Notes: generated from the letters alone by a model not told the origin. Numbered from the stretch's first letter, positions 45,568 through 54,302 are shown. The stretch is 64,000 bases of DNA from Verrucomicrobiota bacterium (GCA_022710935.1 JAKLFY010000003.1:1-64000), one strand, 5' to 3'. Numbers and translations are program-made.

Positions 45568-46959
45568 ATGCCCTGGCTCACCCAACTGTTCACCAAGAAC
45601 CCCGAGTTGGCGGTCTATCTCGCACTCGGACTCGGTTATGCGATCGGGAACCTGAAGTTCCGCGGGTTCAGCTTGGGTGGGGCGACCGGCTCGCTGCTCG
45701 CAGGTATCCTGATCGGCGCCCTCGTGAAAGTGCCGGTCGCCGCGATGGCCAAATCGGTCGTGTTTCTCCTGTTCATGTTCGGCATCGGCTACTCGGTCGG
45801 GCCGAAGTTCTTCAAGGCCATGAAAGGCCAAGGGTGGCGGTTCGGTGTCCTCGGGGCCTTCGTGCCGGTCGTCGGTCTGGTCACCGCGTGGGTGGTGGCC
45901 AGCGTCCTGAAGCTGGACCTCGGCTTTGCTGGCGGCCTCGTCTCGGGGGCGCTGACCGAATCGCCTGCGATCGGCACCGCCAGTGAGGCCATCCAGGCGC
46001 TCACGAACATCCCGGACGAGACCAAGCAGAAACTGATCAGCCACGTCGCGGTGGCGGACGCGCTCTGCTATGTGTTCGGCGCGTTCGGCGTCATTTATGT
46101 CTGTGGCACACTGGGGCCCAAGCTGTTGGGCATCGACCTTCGGGCCGAGGCCGAGAAAGTCGAGGCGGACTACGGTGTCGTGCGCACGAAAGCGGGCACC
46201 GTCGGGCAGACCTGGAGTACCTTCTACGATCCGGATTCGTTTCCGGACACGTTGGACTTCGAAGGGCCTGGGGTGTTGCCCGTCGTCCGTCAACCCGAAC
46301 TCCGTTACACGCTCCCGCTCATCAAGCAGAAGATGTACGCGGCGGTTGCCATCGAGCAGCCCAAGAGCGATCTGAGCAACCTTCCTGAGGGCGCCGACGG
46401 ACGCAACACGATGCCGGATTTCGCTGGCAATTGGCGCTGGGAAGGCAAGCCGGGCCACATCCAAGTCGGTGGAATCCTGCGCAGCCTCTCCTACGATAAC
46501 AACGCCGGCCCCGACGATTCCGCGATGGGGTGGGGACTGAACGTCTCCGGCGGGCTGAAGACGTTCGGCTCGGACAGCCTCGTCGCCACCCTCAGCTACG
46601 GCGACGGCATTGGCCGGTACATCCAGGATCTCCCCAGCGGCAGTGCTGGCGTGGTGGATGCGTTGGGCGATCTGCATTTGCTCAGGGCGTGGGGAGCGAT
46701 GCTCGGCTACCGGCACCAATGGAGCGAGAAGTGGCGATCCACCGTCAGCTATGGATACGTGCAGTTGGATAGCAGCTCGGAACAGGGCGACTTCGCCTAC
46801 GACCAGACCCACTATGCCCAGGCTAATCTTATCTGGGCGCCCACGAAGAACTTCTACGTGGGCCTCGAATATCTGTACGGGCGCAAAGAGGCCCAGAACG
46901 GCAACAGCGGTGACGATCATCGCGTGCAACTCAGCCTCCAGTACAAGCTGGTGCGATGA
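45568..46959 (+). CDS. AspT N-terminal half fused in frame to DcaP-like outer-membrane porin C-terminal half
   Basis: A 463-residue chimera. Residues 1 to about 206 are the first membrane repeat of an AspT-type exchanger ('ELAVYLALGLGYAIGNLKFR', 'GALTESPAIGTASEA', 'LGIDLRAEAEKVEADYG'). From about residue 210 the sequence is a DcaP-like porin: 'VGQTWSTFYDPDSFPDTLDF', 'LRYT', 'GNWRWEGKPGHIQVGGILRS', and a barrel end 'QLSLQYKLVR'. The join is near 46190-46205. Missing are the TrkA-C and second repeat of AspT, and the signal peptide and N-terminal strands of the porin. A single protein cannot sit in both membranes, so this is probably a non-functional deletion fusion. ATG 45568 follows the upstream stop by 10 bp. 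Confidence 0.88.
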   Translation: MPWLTQLFTKNPELAVYLALGLGYAIGNLKFRGFSLGGATGSLLAGILIGALVKVPVAAMAKSVVFLLFMFGIGYSVGPKFFKAMKGQGWRFGVLGAFVPVVGLVTAWVVASVLKLDLGFAGGLVSGALTESPAIGTASEAIQALTNIPDETKQKLISHVAVADALCYVFGAFGVIYVCGTLGPKLLGIDLRAEAEKVEADYGVVRTKAGTVGQTWSTFYDPDSFPDTLDFEGPGVLPVVRQPELRYTLPLIKQKMYAAVAIEQPKSDLSNLPEGADGRNTMPDFAGNWRWEGKPGHIQVGGILRSLSYDNNAGPDDSAMGWGLNVSGGLKTFGSDSLVATLSYGDGIGRYIQDLPSGSAGVVDALGDLHLLRAWGAMLGYRHQWSEKWRSTVSYGYVQLDSSSEQGDFAYDQTHYAQANLIWAPTKNFYVGLEYLYGRKEAQNGNSGDDHRVQLSLQYKLVR

Positions 46960-46966
46960 ACCCCTT

Positions 46967-47037
46967 AGCCCGCATTTCTCACCAACTTCTGATGTTATCT
47001 GACCGGTCACCGACACATTTCACCTGAAATGCGGGCT
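46967..47037 (-). repeat. Dispersed palindromic repeat family 2, copy B (opposite orientation)
   Basis: 71 bp, equal in length to copy A (25059-25129) and matching its reverse complement except at a few positions (for example GATAACATCAGAAGTTGGTGAG here versus a similar stretch there with three or four changes). Ends: AGCCCGCATTTC and GAAATGCGGGCT. It begins 8 bases after the stop of the fusion ORF and may also act as a transcript-end hairpin. Confidence 0.85.
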
Positions 47038-47148
47038 CTCAGCCATTTTCTCAAACGTCGGCGGTGGACGCGTCAGCGAAGCTCCGCAAGATGGATACGA
47101 TCTGGACGGAACGACAAGGCCGCGGTCCGTTGAAGTCGAATTTGCCTC

Positions 47149-47883
47149 ATGCCTCCCAGCCAATTCAACTTGCCGATTCAGATCGATCTGGCCGCCACCC
47201 TGTTCTTTGGCCTGACCGGCGCGTTGGTCGCGTTGAAGCGCCAATATGATGTGATCGGCTTGTTTGCGCTGACCTTCGTCACAGGTGTCGGCGGCGGCTT
47301 GATCCGAGACGGCCTCTTCATCCAGCAGGGCCCGCCCGCGGTCACGTCGGATTCACGCTACATGCTGATGATCCTGTTGGCCGGGTGCTGCGCTCTGCTA
47401 TTCCGCCCCAGGTTGATAGTCTGGTTCAGGATGATCGCCTGGTTCGACTCGCTGGGGGTGCGCATCGAATACTTCCTGTCCCGGGTCTCGCGTCTCAACC
47501 AAGTCATCGCCTGTCTCGATGCCTTGGGGCTGGGCGCCTATGCGGTCGTGGGAGTGCAGAAATCGTTGAACGCAGGCCTGAGTGTCGCCGCGGCCGTGCT
47601 CGTGGGCGTGATCAACGCGTCAGGCGGCGGCTTGTTGCGGGACGTCCTGGTGAGGGATGAACCGTTGCTGTTTAAGCCGGGCCAGTTCTACGTTCTGGCC
47701 GCGTTTGCCGGTTGCCTGCTGTTCGCTTTGCTGGTCGTGCGCATCGAGATGGAGGCAACCCCAGCCGCCCTGCTCGCCATTCTTGTCACCTTTGTGTTGC
47801 GGATGCTGGCGATCCAGTACAATTGGGTGTCGCCTTCCCTCTGGCAGGAACCCGCCACAAAGGCACCGACACAACAAACCTGA
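47149..47883 (+). CDS. TRIC-family (UPF0126) cation channel
   Basis: A 244-residue integral membrane protein with seven predicted helices and the paired signature loops 'GVGGGLIRD' (about 46-54) and 'ASGGGLLRDVL' (about 160-170). These define the prokaryotic trimeric intracellular cation channel/UPF0126 family. Characterised bacterial TRIC homologues conduct monovalent cations; a physiological role in charge balance is plausible near acid-stress transporters. A C-terminal tail after 'NWVSPSLW' is short and polar. It starts about 110 bp after repeat copy B. Confidence 0.88.
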   Translation: MPPSQFNLPIQIDLAATLFFGLTGALVALKRQYDVIGLFALTFVTGVGGGLIRDGLFIQQGPPAVTSDSRYMLMILLAGCCALLFRPRLIVWFRMIAWFDSLGVRIEYFLSRVSRLNQVIACLDALGLGAYAVVGVQKSLNAGLSVAAAVLVGVINASGGGLLRDVLVRDEPLLFKPGQFYVLAAFAGCLLFALLVVRIEMEATPAALLAILVTFVLRMLAIQYNWVSPSLWQEPATKAPTQQT

Positions 47884-47936
47884 AGATGACGGTCCCCGCA
47901 AAGATTGATGCCCGACCGACGCACAAAAATCGCGCC

Positions 47937-48434
47937 ATGATCAACCTCAATGTGTTGGCCTTCGACAACGCCACCCAAGCCTTCCGGCTACGGGATGCAA
48001 TGGTCGACTTACAGGGCGAGTCCCTGTTCGACCTGGTAGATGCCGTCGTTGTGACCCGTGATGCGAGTGGCAAGGTGCAATTGCACCAGTCGGCGAGTGT
48101 CGTGGCGGGCTGTGCGTCCGCCGGCTCGGTGGCGGGCCTGATCCTGGGTGCGATCTTCATGCTCCCCTGGGCGGGCAGCGCGGTGGGCGCAGGCGTGGGC
48201 GCCGTTTTCGGGGCGCTTTCCGATCTCGGCGTGAACGATCGTTTCGCAAAGGATCTCGGCGCGGCCCTCAGACCAGGCACCTCCGCCCTGGCTTTGCTCG
48301 GAAGCAAGACGCAACTCGACCGGCTTGGAGAGAAGATTGGGCCGTTGCTGAGGGGATGTACGCTCCTCCATACTACGGTGGACACCGACCGGGAAGTTGA
48401 GATCCGCAAGCTTCTGGAAACCCACCGCACCTGA
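47937..48434 (+). CDS. DUF1269 family membrane-associated protein
   Basis: A 165-residue protein starting 'MINLNVLAFDNATQAFRLRD' (ATG 47937; an ATG at 47886 would give a non-homologous extension). It has the glycine-rich central hydrophobic segment 'GSVAGLILGAIFMLPWAGSA' to 'GAVFGALSDLGVNDRFAKDL' and 'LRPGTSALALLG', all typical of DUF1269. The function of the family is unknown. It is often found near stress and ion-transport genes, as here. Confidence 0.87.
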   Translation: MINLNVLAFDNATQAFRLRDAMVDLQGESLFDLVDAVVVTRDASGKVQLHQSASVVAGCASAGSVAGLILGAIFMLPWAGSAVGAGVGAVFGALSDLGVNDRFAKDLGAALRPGTSALALLGSKTQLDRLGEKIGPLLRGCTLLHTTVDTDREVEIRKLLETHRT

Positions 48435-48465
48435 TTGCAGTTGGAGATACAACAAAGAGGATCCC

Positions 48466-48996
48466 ATGATACAATCGCGCAATGTTCGATGCCTCCCGCC
48501 GCCATCGGCCAGAGAACGATCTCGATCCACCCGATGGCGATCTGGCCTGCTGGTGGCGCTGCTGCTGGGAGCGCCTCAGGCCCACGCCTCGATGTTCAAA
48601 GGTGAGTCGCTCGACAAAGTGGCTGACGTGCTGACGTGGGTCGTGCTGGTCGTCGCCCCGCTCGTTGGCATCGCTGTCTTCTGGATCGTTCATATCCTGC
48701 CAGAAAAGATCGCCGAAAGGCGACAACATCCTCAGGCGCAAGCCATTCAAACGCTGTGCCTGCTGTCCCTCGTTTTCGGCGGGCTGCTCTGGCCGTTGGC
48801 CTGGCTGTGGGCCTACTCGAAGCCGGTTCTGTATCGGTTGGCCTACGGCACGGACAGAGTGCCCCACGGCCACGAGGAGCCGGAAGCGCCTCCGCGGGAA
48901 AAGGAACGGGAGGAGTTGATGCGATTGCGCCAACGCGTGGCGGAACTCGAGTCCAAACTGGCGGAAGAATCCACCACCCACCAAGGAAAGGCCTGA
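48466..48996 (+). CDS. DUF3302 (YiaW/YibI-like) membrane protein
   Basis: A 176-residue protein with a leader containing 'GLLVALLLGAPQAHAS', then the DUF3302 core of two TM helices ('VLTWVVLVVAPLVGIAVFWI' and 'CLLSLVFGGLLWPLAWLWAY') flanking 'LPEKIAERRQHPQAQAIQ'. The C-terminus is a charged coiled coil ('REELMRLRQRVAELESKL'). In enterobacteria DUF3302 genes (yiaW, yibI) precede an HlyD-type membrane fusion gene (yiaV, yibH). The same order is seen here with the remnant at 49000. GAGG at 48457-48460 supports ATG 48466. Confidence 0.87.
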   Translation: MIQSRNVRCLPPPSARERSRSTRWRSGLLVALLLGAPQAHASMFKGESLDKVADVLTWVVLVVAPLVGIAVFWIVHILPEKIAERRQHPQAQAIQTLCLLSLVFGGLLWPLAWLWAYSKPVLYRLAYGTDRVPHGHEEPEAPPREKEREELMRLRQRVAELESKLAEESTTHQGKA

Positions 48997-48999
48997 CCC

Positions 49000-49230
49000 A
49001 TGGAAATCCTGCTCCTCGGCATATACTCCTTCTTTGTCTGGCTGATCTTTTTCAAGTTTAAGTGGCTCCCCTGGAACATCGTTAGTCAGGTCATCACCAT
49101 CACCCTTCCGATTCTCGGGCTGACCGTGCTGATTCTGCTGTTGAATATTGTCGCGCCCTCCTCCCACGATGTGCGGGTGGTGAACTATGTTGGCGGCCAC
49201 AATCGCCAGGAGTTGGTTCACGGCGAGTGA
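49000..49230 (+). pseudogene. HlyD-family membrane fusion protein, N-terminal remnant
   Basis: Only 76 codons. The first 62 residues ('MEILLLGIYSFFVWLIFFKF', a second TM 'VITITLPILGLTVLILLLNI', then 'PSSHDVRVVNY') match the start of YiaV/YibH-like HlyD proteins. These normally continue for about 300 more residues with biotinyl-lipoyl and coiled-coil domains. From 'VGGHNRQELVHGE' it reads out of frame through the following NodT-like gene and stops. The break point is near 49187. It cannot be functional as an adaptor. Confidence 0.82.
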
Positions 49231-50161
49231 AACCTGGCTTCAGCTCCGGATCGCCGAGGACATGGTCCTGGCGGCACGGCAGTTGCTGACGCTCGCCGAG
49301 ACGCGGCGTCGAATCGGTCCCGGCAGCGAACAGGAAATTGCCCTGGCCCGCGCCGCCCTGGCCACCTACCAGGACACGGCCAGGCAAGTGCGATTCGCTC
49401 ATGAGCAGACCCTGCGCGCCCTGGAACTGCTGCTCGGCCGGTACCCTGCGGCAGAACTCGAGGCTCGCCGCGACCTGGCTGCCCTCCCGAGCGCGATTCC
49501 CGCCGGTCTGCCGCTTGACATGTTGGAACGGCGCCCCGACGTGGTCGCCGCGGAACGCCGGGTGGCCGCCGCCTTTCATCGCGTGGGGGAGGCGAAGGCC
49601 GCGCGGCTGCCGCGCCTCATCCTCAATGCCAATGTCGCGGCCATCGACAGCGACATTCTCCAGTTGAAGCAGGATTTCGAGAACCCGACCGGCGGCGCCG
49701 GAGCCAAGCTCCTCGCTCCCATCTACCAGGGCGGCGCCCTCAAGACACAGGTCGAGATCCGCTCGCTCGAGCAGGAGCAAGCGGTGGCCGAATACGCCCG
49801 CATCTCCCTCCGCGCGTTGAGCGAAGTCGAGAACTCGCTTTCGACCGCCCGGGCGTTAGGCGAACGCCAGCATTTCCTCGAGCAGGCGGCGACTGAGAAT
49901 CAGCGCGCGCTCGATCTGGCCCAGACCAACTACCGTATCGGCCAAGGGGATTTGCGGGCGGTAGAGCAACAGCAGCTCAACCTTCACGCGGCCCGGTTGG
50001 CCCTGCTGCGCGTGCAGAGCGAGCAACTGGCCCAGCGCGTGAATCTGCATTTGTCGCTCGGCGGCAGCTTCGAGCCAACCACGGTGGCAGAAGCAAACCG
50101 GACCATCGAGCAAACCGAACGACCAACACCACACGCGAACAGTCGCCATCAAGGGACCTGA
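49187..50161 (+). pseudogene. NodT/TolC-family outer-membrane efflux protein lacking its N-terminus
   Basis: A 324-codon frame beginning 'MLAATIARSWFTASETWLQL', which corresponds to an internal region of NodT-family proteins. It includes 'LPLDMLERRPDVVAAERRVA' and 'AEYARISLRALSEVENSLST', the canonical NodT motifs, and the helical tail to 'LSLGGSF'. The signal/lipobox and first roughly 180 residues are missing, so it cannot reach the outer membrane in normal form. Its start overlaps the HlyD remnant in another frame. A single deletion joining the middle of hlyD to the middle of the efflux gene explains both. Confidence 0.8.
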
Positions 50162-50176
50162 ACGCCACCGTGCCCC

Positions 50177-50992
50177 ATGAGCAAGAAACCAGACCCGAAC
50201 GACGGTGATCGCGGGAAGCTGAAGGCCAAGCGATACGAGAAGGAACTGCGCAAACTGCAAGCCAAGCTGTGCCGGCTCCAGGATTGGATCAGACACAGGG
50301 GCTTGCGGGTCATCATCCTCTTCGAGGGCCGCGACGCCGCGGGCAAAGGCGGCACCATCAAGGCCATCACCGAGCGTGTCAGCCCGCGCGTCTTTCGACT
50401 GGTGGCGCTCCCCGCGCCATCGGACCGCGAGAAGACCCAGATGTACTTCCAGCGTTACATGCAGCATTTCCCGGCGGCGGGCGAGGTCGTGATCTTCGAT
50501 CGCAGTTGGTACAACCGCGCCGGTGTCGAGTCTGTGATGGGTTTCTGCACGAAAGAACAGCATCGCCGCTTTCTCGAGCTGTGCCCGGAAATCGAAAAGT
50601 ACATCGTGAATGGAGGTATCCTGCTCATCAAAATCTGGCTCGAAGTCAGCGATAAGGAACAGAAACGGCGGTTCGAGGCGCGTCTGGCGGATCCGCTGCG
50701 TCAGTGGAAGCTCAGCCCGATGGACCTGCCCTCGCGCAGCAAGTGGTTCGAGTACTCGCGCGCCCGTGACCTGATGCTCAAGGCGACGGACACCAAATGG
50801 GCACCGTGGTACATCCTGCGTTCGGACGACAAGAGGCGCGCGCGGCTCAACTGTATTCGTCACATCTTGAGCTTGATCCCCTACAAGAAGGTGCCGCGTG
50901 AGAAGGTGAAGTTGCCGAGGCGTTCAATGAAAAGGGCCTACGATGATCAGGCCTCGCTCGAGGGTCGACGTTTCGTGCCGGAGAAGTACTGA
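50177..50992 (+). CDS. ppk2: Polyphosphate kinase 2
   Basis: A 271-residue cytoplasmic PPK2-type kinase that transfers phosphate between polyphosphate and nucleotides. It carries Walker A 'GRDAAGKGGTIK' (51-62, K57), the 'RYMQHFPAAGEVVIFDRSWY' Walker B region (D108), and the 'RFEARLADPLRQWKLSPMD' lid/helix. Length is normal for a one-domain PPK2; ADP versus GDP preference cannot be read. It starts 15 bp after the efflux remnant. PPK2 is widely tied to stress survival, matching its neighbours. Confidence 0.95.
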   Translation: MSKKPDPNDGDRGKLKAKRYEKELRKLQAKLCRLQDWIRHRGLRVIILFEGRDAAGKGGTIKAITERVSPRVFRLVALPAPSDREKTQMYFQRYMQHFPAAGEVVIFDRSWYNRAGVESVMGFCTKEQHRRFLELCPEIEKYIVNGGILLIKIWLEVSDKEQKRRFEARLADPLRQWKLSPMDLPSRSKWFEYSRARDLMLKATDTKWAPWYILRSDDKRRARLNCIRHILSLIPYKKVPREKVKLPRRSMKRAYDDQASLEGRRFVPEKY

Positions 50993-51047
50993 GCAACATC
51001 AAGTGCCTCCGAGACATGGTGTGATCACGCAATCGATCCAGTCTGTT

Positions 51048-51542
51048 ATGCGCCCATCCAGGTTCCGTTTGTCCTTCCTGCCTTGTCTGACCGCGTTCAT
51101 CGCCTGGATGGGAGTGATGCTCGTCCTCATGGGCGCCGGCTGTAGCACGCTGGGAGGGCCGGGCACCGAAAGCGTTGCGTCCGTGACAATTCGCAACCAC
51201 ACGGTCCAGGACATTGTCACCACGACCGCGCAGGTCTTTGCTGCCGACGGCTACCTGGGTGCCATGGCCGGGTCGGGGCAGTTGGTTTTCGAGAAGGCCG
51301 CTTCCGGCCTCACCACCTTGTCGCGTGATGGTCTCGTCGCCGCCCACTCGGGCGCGCGCACGATCAAGCGTGTCCGGGTGGACATTGTGAATCTGGGCGA
51401 TGGTTCCCATCAACTGCATGCCAAAGCCTACCTGGTGACTGGCGGCAGTGACCCGTTTTTTCAGGACGAAGTGCCCCTCTCGGTCACCCGCAGTGGGCCG
51501 TACTGGTCCCTGCTCAACAAAGTGGCGAACCAACTGAAGTGA
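51048..51542 (+). CDS. Probable lipoprotein, unknown function
   Basis: A 164-residue protein with a long hydrophobic leader (about 8-31) ending 'LMGAGCSTLG'. The Cys at 32 has an imperfect lipobox. The mature part ('VTIRNHTVQDIVTTTAQVFA', 'TIKRVRVDIVNLGDGSHQLH') is a compact mixed alpha/beta domain with no recognised family. ATG 51048 is the first start giving the leader. It lies between PPK2 and DUF2959. Confidence 0.65.
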   Translation: MRPSRFRLSFLPCLTAFIAWMGVMLVLMGAGCSTLGGPGTESVASVTIRNHTVQDIVTTTAQVFAADGYLGAMAGSGQLVFEKAASGLTTLSRDGLVAAHSGARTIKRVRVDIVNLGDGSHQLHAKAYLVTGGSDPFFQDEVPLSVTRSGPYWSLLNKVANQLK

Positions 51543-51662
51543 GCGTGAATCTCGGGATTCCGGCAGATTTGCCGCCACCGCACCTGCGAGATGACCGCGG
51601 TCGGTTGATGGCACGGAGACAGAATACAAAACAATGACGAAACAACAAAACGGACAACCACG

Positions 51663-52280
51663 ATGAAAGCGCACACCTTGTTAGCTATCGGGATCGTGAG
51701 CCTGCTGGCGATCACAGCGCAGGCCAGCCAGGAACAACTCGCCCAGAGCATCCGTGACGCCCACTCAGAAGCGACTCGGACGGACGCGCAACTCAAGGCC
51801 ACGCTCGACGCCATTAACGCCCTCACTAGACAGACCGAAGGCGATCTGCGCCCCGCCTACAACGCCTACTGCAAGCAGGTCAGTCAGACGCAGGCGGCCG
51901 CTGAGTGGACGAAGACGCGGGTGCTCTGGATGGCCGGTGATGGTCGCAAGTACTTCCAGGATTGGCAGAGCACCGTCAATAGCATTGGCAACGGGTCCCT
52001 GCGAAAGAAGGCCCAGAAGCGCCTGGATGCTGTCCAAGTGAGCTACGACAAAGTCGAGGCGTCGCTCAAGCTGGCAGGCGAGAAGTTCAAACCCTTTCTT
52101 TCCGACCTGGCGGACATCCAGAAAGCCCTCGCCTCGGACGTGACGCCCGGAGGGGTGAAGGCGATCAAGAGCACCGTCAGCAGCGCCAACTGGAATCGCC
52201 AATTCGTGGACAAGGCCGTCAAGTCCGCCCTCAAAGAAATGGACAAAATGGAGAGTGCGCTCTCTTCGGAAGCCAAGTAG
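51663..52280 (+). CDS. DUF2959-family periplasmic coiled-coil protein
   Basis: A 205-residue exported protein with signal 'MKAHTLLAIGIVSLLAITAQA'. The body is almost all helix: 'EGDLRPAYNAYCKQV', 'SLRKKAQKRLDAVQVSYDKV', 'KFKPFLSDLADIQKAL', 'KSTVSSANWNRQF'. This pattern matches the uncharacterised DUF2959 family. Role unknown; an envelope protein by its signal. Confidence 0.8.
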   Translation: MKAHTLLAIGIVSLLAITAQASQEQLAQSIRDAHSEATRTDAQLKATLDAINALTRQTEGDLRPAYNAYCKQVSQTQAAAEWTKTRVLWMAGDGRKYFQDWQSTVNSIGNGSLRKKAQKRLDAVQVSYDKVEASLKLAGEKFKPFLSDLADIQKALASDVTPGGVKAIKSTVSSANWNRQFVDKAVKSALKEMDKMESALSSEAK

Positions 52281-52317
52281 ACTGCGACCCATAGGGGTGA
52301 CGGGTCAGGGGTCAGGT

Positions 52318-53022
52318 ATGAAAACTAACACAAACCACACGATTCGTTTGGGGTTGGCGCTGCTCGCCTGCGCCGCGATGCTGCTGCCGCAAGCGGTGCA
52401 GGCCGCCCTCTTTGGCCCCAAAGGCGACAGCCCGGAGGAAAAGCGGCAAGTCGTCCGTCAGCAGCGCGACGAAACGCTCGCTGAACTCTACAATACCAAA
52501 CCGGAACTGAAGGACCGTATCGCCAAAGCTCCCGGCTATGCGACGTTCAAGCAGACCGACGTGAACCTCTTCATGCTCGCCTCCGGGCGAGGCTACGGCG
52601 TGGTCAGAAACAACCAGACTGCCAAGGACACGTTTATGTGCGTGGCCTCGCTCGGCGGGGGTGTTGGTCTGGGCGTCAAGGATCTGCGCGTCATCTTCGT
52701 GTTCAACGACGCGAAAGTGATGCAGCAGTTCGTCGAGCAAGGCTGGCAGTTCGGCGGCAAGGGCGACGCCTCTGCGAAGTACAAGGACAGCGGCCTGTCC
52801 GTCGAGGGTGGTGCCAAGGCCAACGTGGACTTCAAAGAAGGCACCGTCGCGGCCGGAGCCACGACCGATGCCCGCGCCGGCAGCACAGCCGCAGACAAGA
52901 TCTCCGCGGCTGTCAGCACCCCTGGCGGAATGGAAGTCTACCAGTTCACTGAAAGCGGCCTGTCTCTGCAGGCGACGGTCCAAGGAACCAAGTATTGGAA
53001 AGACCCGAAACTCAACCAGTAA
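52318..53022 (+). CDS. SYLF/YSC84-domain exported protein
   Basis: A 234-residue exported protein (signal 'IRLGLALLACAAMLLPQAVQA') with the SYLF features 'PELKDRIAKAPGYATFKQTD', 'ASGRGYGVV', 'ASLGGGVGLGVKDLRVIFVF' and 'STPGGMEVYQFTESGLSL'. SYLF domains bind lipids in eukaryotes. Bacterial secreted versions are poorly studied. ATG 52318 is chosen for its leader; the frame is open upstream. Confidence 0.87.
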   Translation: MKTNTNHTIRLGLALLACAAMLLPQAVQAALFGPKGDSPEEKRQVVRQQRDETLAELYNTKPELKDRIAKAPGYATFKQTDVNLFMLASGRGYGVVRNNQTAKDTFMCVASLGGGVGLGVKDLRVIFVFNDAKVMQQFVEQGWQFGGKGDASAKYKDSGLSVEGGAKANVDFKEGTVAAGATTDARAGSTAADKISAAVSTPGGMEVYQFTESGLSLQATVQGTKYWKDPKLNQ

Positions 53023-53062
53023 GTGCTTGCCCCGCAGGCTCCACCACCAACATCCTGAACCT

Positions 53063-53581
53063 ATGAAAACCACACTTCACCTTTCACTCGTCACCGCCGC
53101 GCTGGCCCTTGGCAGCGTGGCGAGCTCTGCTCAGACCCCTGCCGACGCAGATTCCGATGACTTGCGGGCTGTGTTCGAGACCTTCCGTTCGGACGTCAAC
53201 GCCTTCAAAGTGCGGACCCTGAACCAGGCCATGCAAATGACCGGCCCCGAAGCCGAGAGATTCTGGCCCGTGTACCGCCGGTACGAGAAGGAGCTGGCTG
53301 TCGTGGCCGACCAGAAGGTGGCCTTGCTGCGTGAGTTTGCCGAACGCTGCGCCACCGACAGCCTCGATGACGCCGCCGCGAACTCGATTGCCCGGCGGTG
53401 GTTGAAAAACGTTCAGGCCCGCCTCGATCTCTGGAAGAAATACCAGAAGAGAATCACCAAGGCGGTCTCCCCGGCTCGGGCAGCGCAATTCCTTCAGGTC
53501 GAGCATCAGATGGCGCTGTTTATGGATTTGAATATTGCCGCCGATATGCCGCCCCTTGGGAAAGTGATCAAAACCGAATAG
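53063..53581 (+). CDS. Periplasmic helical protein, unknown function
   Basis: A 172-residue exported protein with signal 'MKTTLHLSLVTAALALGSVA'. The mature part is helix-rich with charged repeats ('AVFETFRSDVNAFKVRTLNQ', 'FWPVYRRYEKELAVVADQKV', 'ARLDLWKKYQKRITKAVSPA', 'FLQVEHQMALFMDLNIA'). The pattern resembles Spy/CpxP-like periplasmic helical proteins but lacks their LTxxQ motif. Adjacent to the SYLF gene (40 bp) and probably in the same transcript. Confidence 0.65.
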   Translation: MKTTLHLSLVTAALALGSVASSAQTPADADSDDLRAVFETFRSDVNAFKVRTLNQAMQMTGPEAERFWPVYRRYEKELAVVADQKVALLREFAERCATDSLDDAAANSIARRWLKNVQARLDLWKKYQKRITKAVSPARAAQFLQVEHQMALFMDLNIAADMPPLGKVIKTE

Positions 53582-53664
53582 CGCTGCAACCAGCTTCAAC
53601 TGCATAGACTCAAACGGCTCGCATCCCTGCCAACCTGACCGTACACTTCGTCACCACACCAGCC

Positions 53665-54276
53665 ATGAACATACCCCACAAATACCACCTGTTTTCTTTA
53701 CGAGCGAAATGGCTCGAACTCACGTCCGCGGCTACTTGGTTCCGGGCGAGCCTGGCCAGCGCCGGGTTGGCGATTGTGCTGGCGGGCTGTTCCTCGACTC
53801 CGGCCAAGGTTGACCGCGGGCCGATTCCCGCGCGGACCTTCAGCTTCGTCAACCCTGCCAGCCCTCCCGCGGCTCGCTGGAAACCGGTCCATGCCATGAT
53901 TCAAGAAGCCATCACGACGAACCTGGCCAAGCAAGGCATCGCGAAAGCGGATGGGGGCGGCGATGTCACGGTGGGCTACTTGCTTGTCGTCGGTAACAAC
54001 GCCTCGATCGTGTCGGTCAGTGACTACCTGGCCAACAGCGAGGACCCTGACAAACTGGTGGACAAGGCGCACGCCGCCTACACCGGGAGCAAGAACCCGA
54101 ATTACTTCGAGGCCGGCACACTCGTCATCGACGTCATCGACGCAAGGAGCTTCAAGCTGCTCAAACGCGGATACACCACGCGCCCCGTCCTTCGCAATCC
54201 CTCCGCCGACGCCCGGGCGGCCAACATCCAGGCGGCGGTGGACGACATCTTGCGCGACCTGCGCGTCACACCATAG
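53665..54276 (+). CDS. DUF4136-like lipoprotein
   Basis: A 203-residue lipoprotein with lipobox 'VLAGCSST' (C42) after an unusually long N-region. The mature domain ('RTFSFVNPASPPAARWKPVH', 'DGGGDVTVGYLLVVGNN', 'AGTLVIDVIDARSFKLLKRG', 'NIQAAVDDILRDL') fits the DUF4136 pattern. Function unknown; an envelope protein. Followed 26 bp later by the FNR remnant. Confidence 0.78.
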   Translation: MNIPHKYHLFSLRAKWLELTSAATWFRASLASAGLAIVLAGCSSTPAKVDRGPIPARTFSFVNPASPPAARWKPVHAMIQEAITTNLAKQGIAKADGGGDVTVGYLLVVGNNASIVSVSDYLANSEDPDKLVDKAHAAYTGSKNPNYFEAGTLVIDVIDARSFKLLKRGYTTRPVLRNPSADARAANIQAAVDDILRDLRVTP

Positions 54277-54302
54277 CAGTTCAAAGAGGAACAGGCCGGT
54301 TC

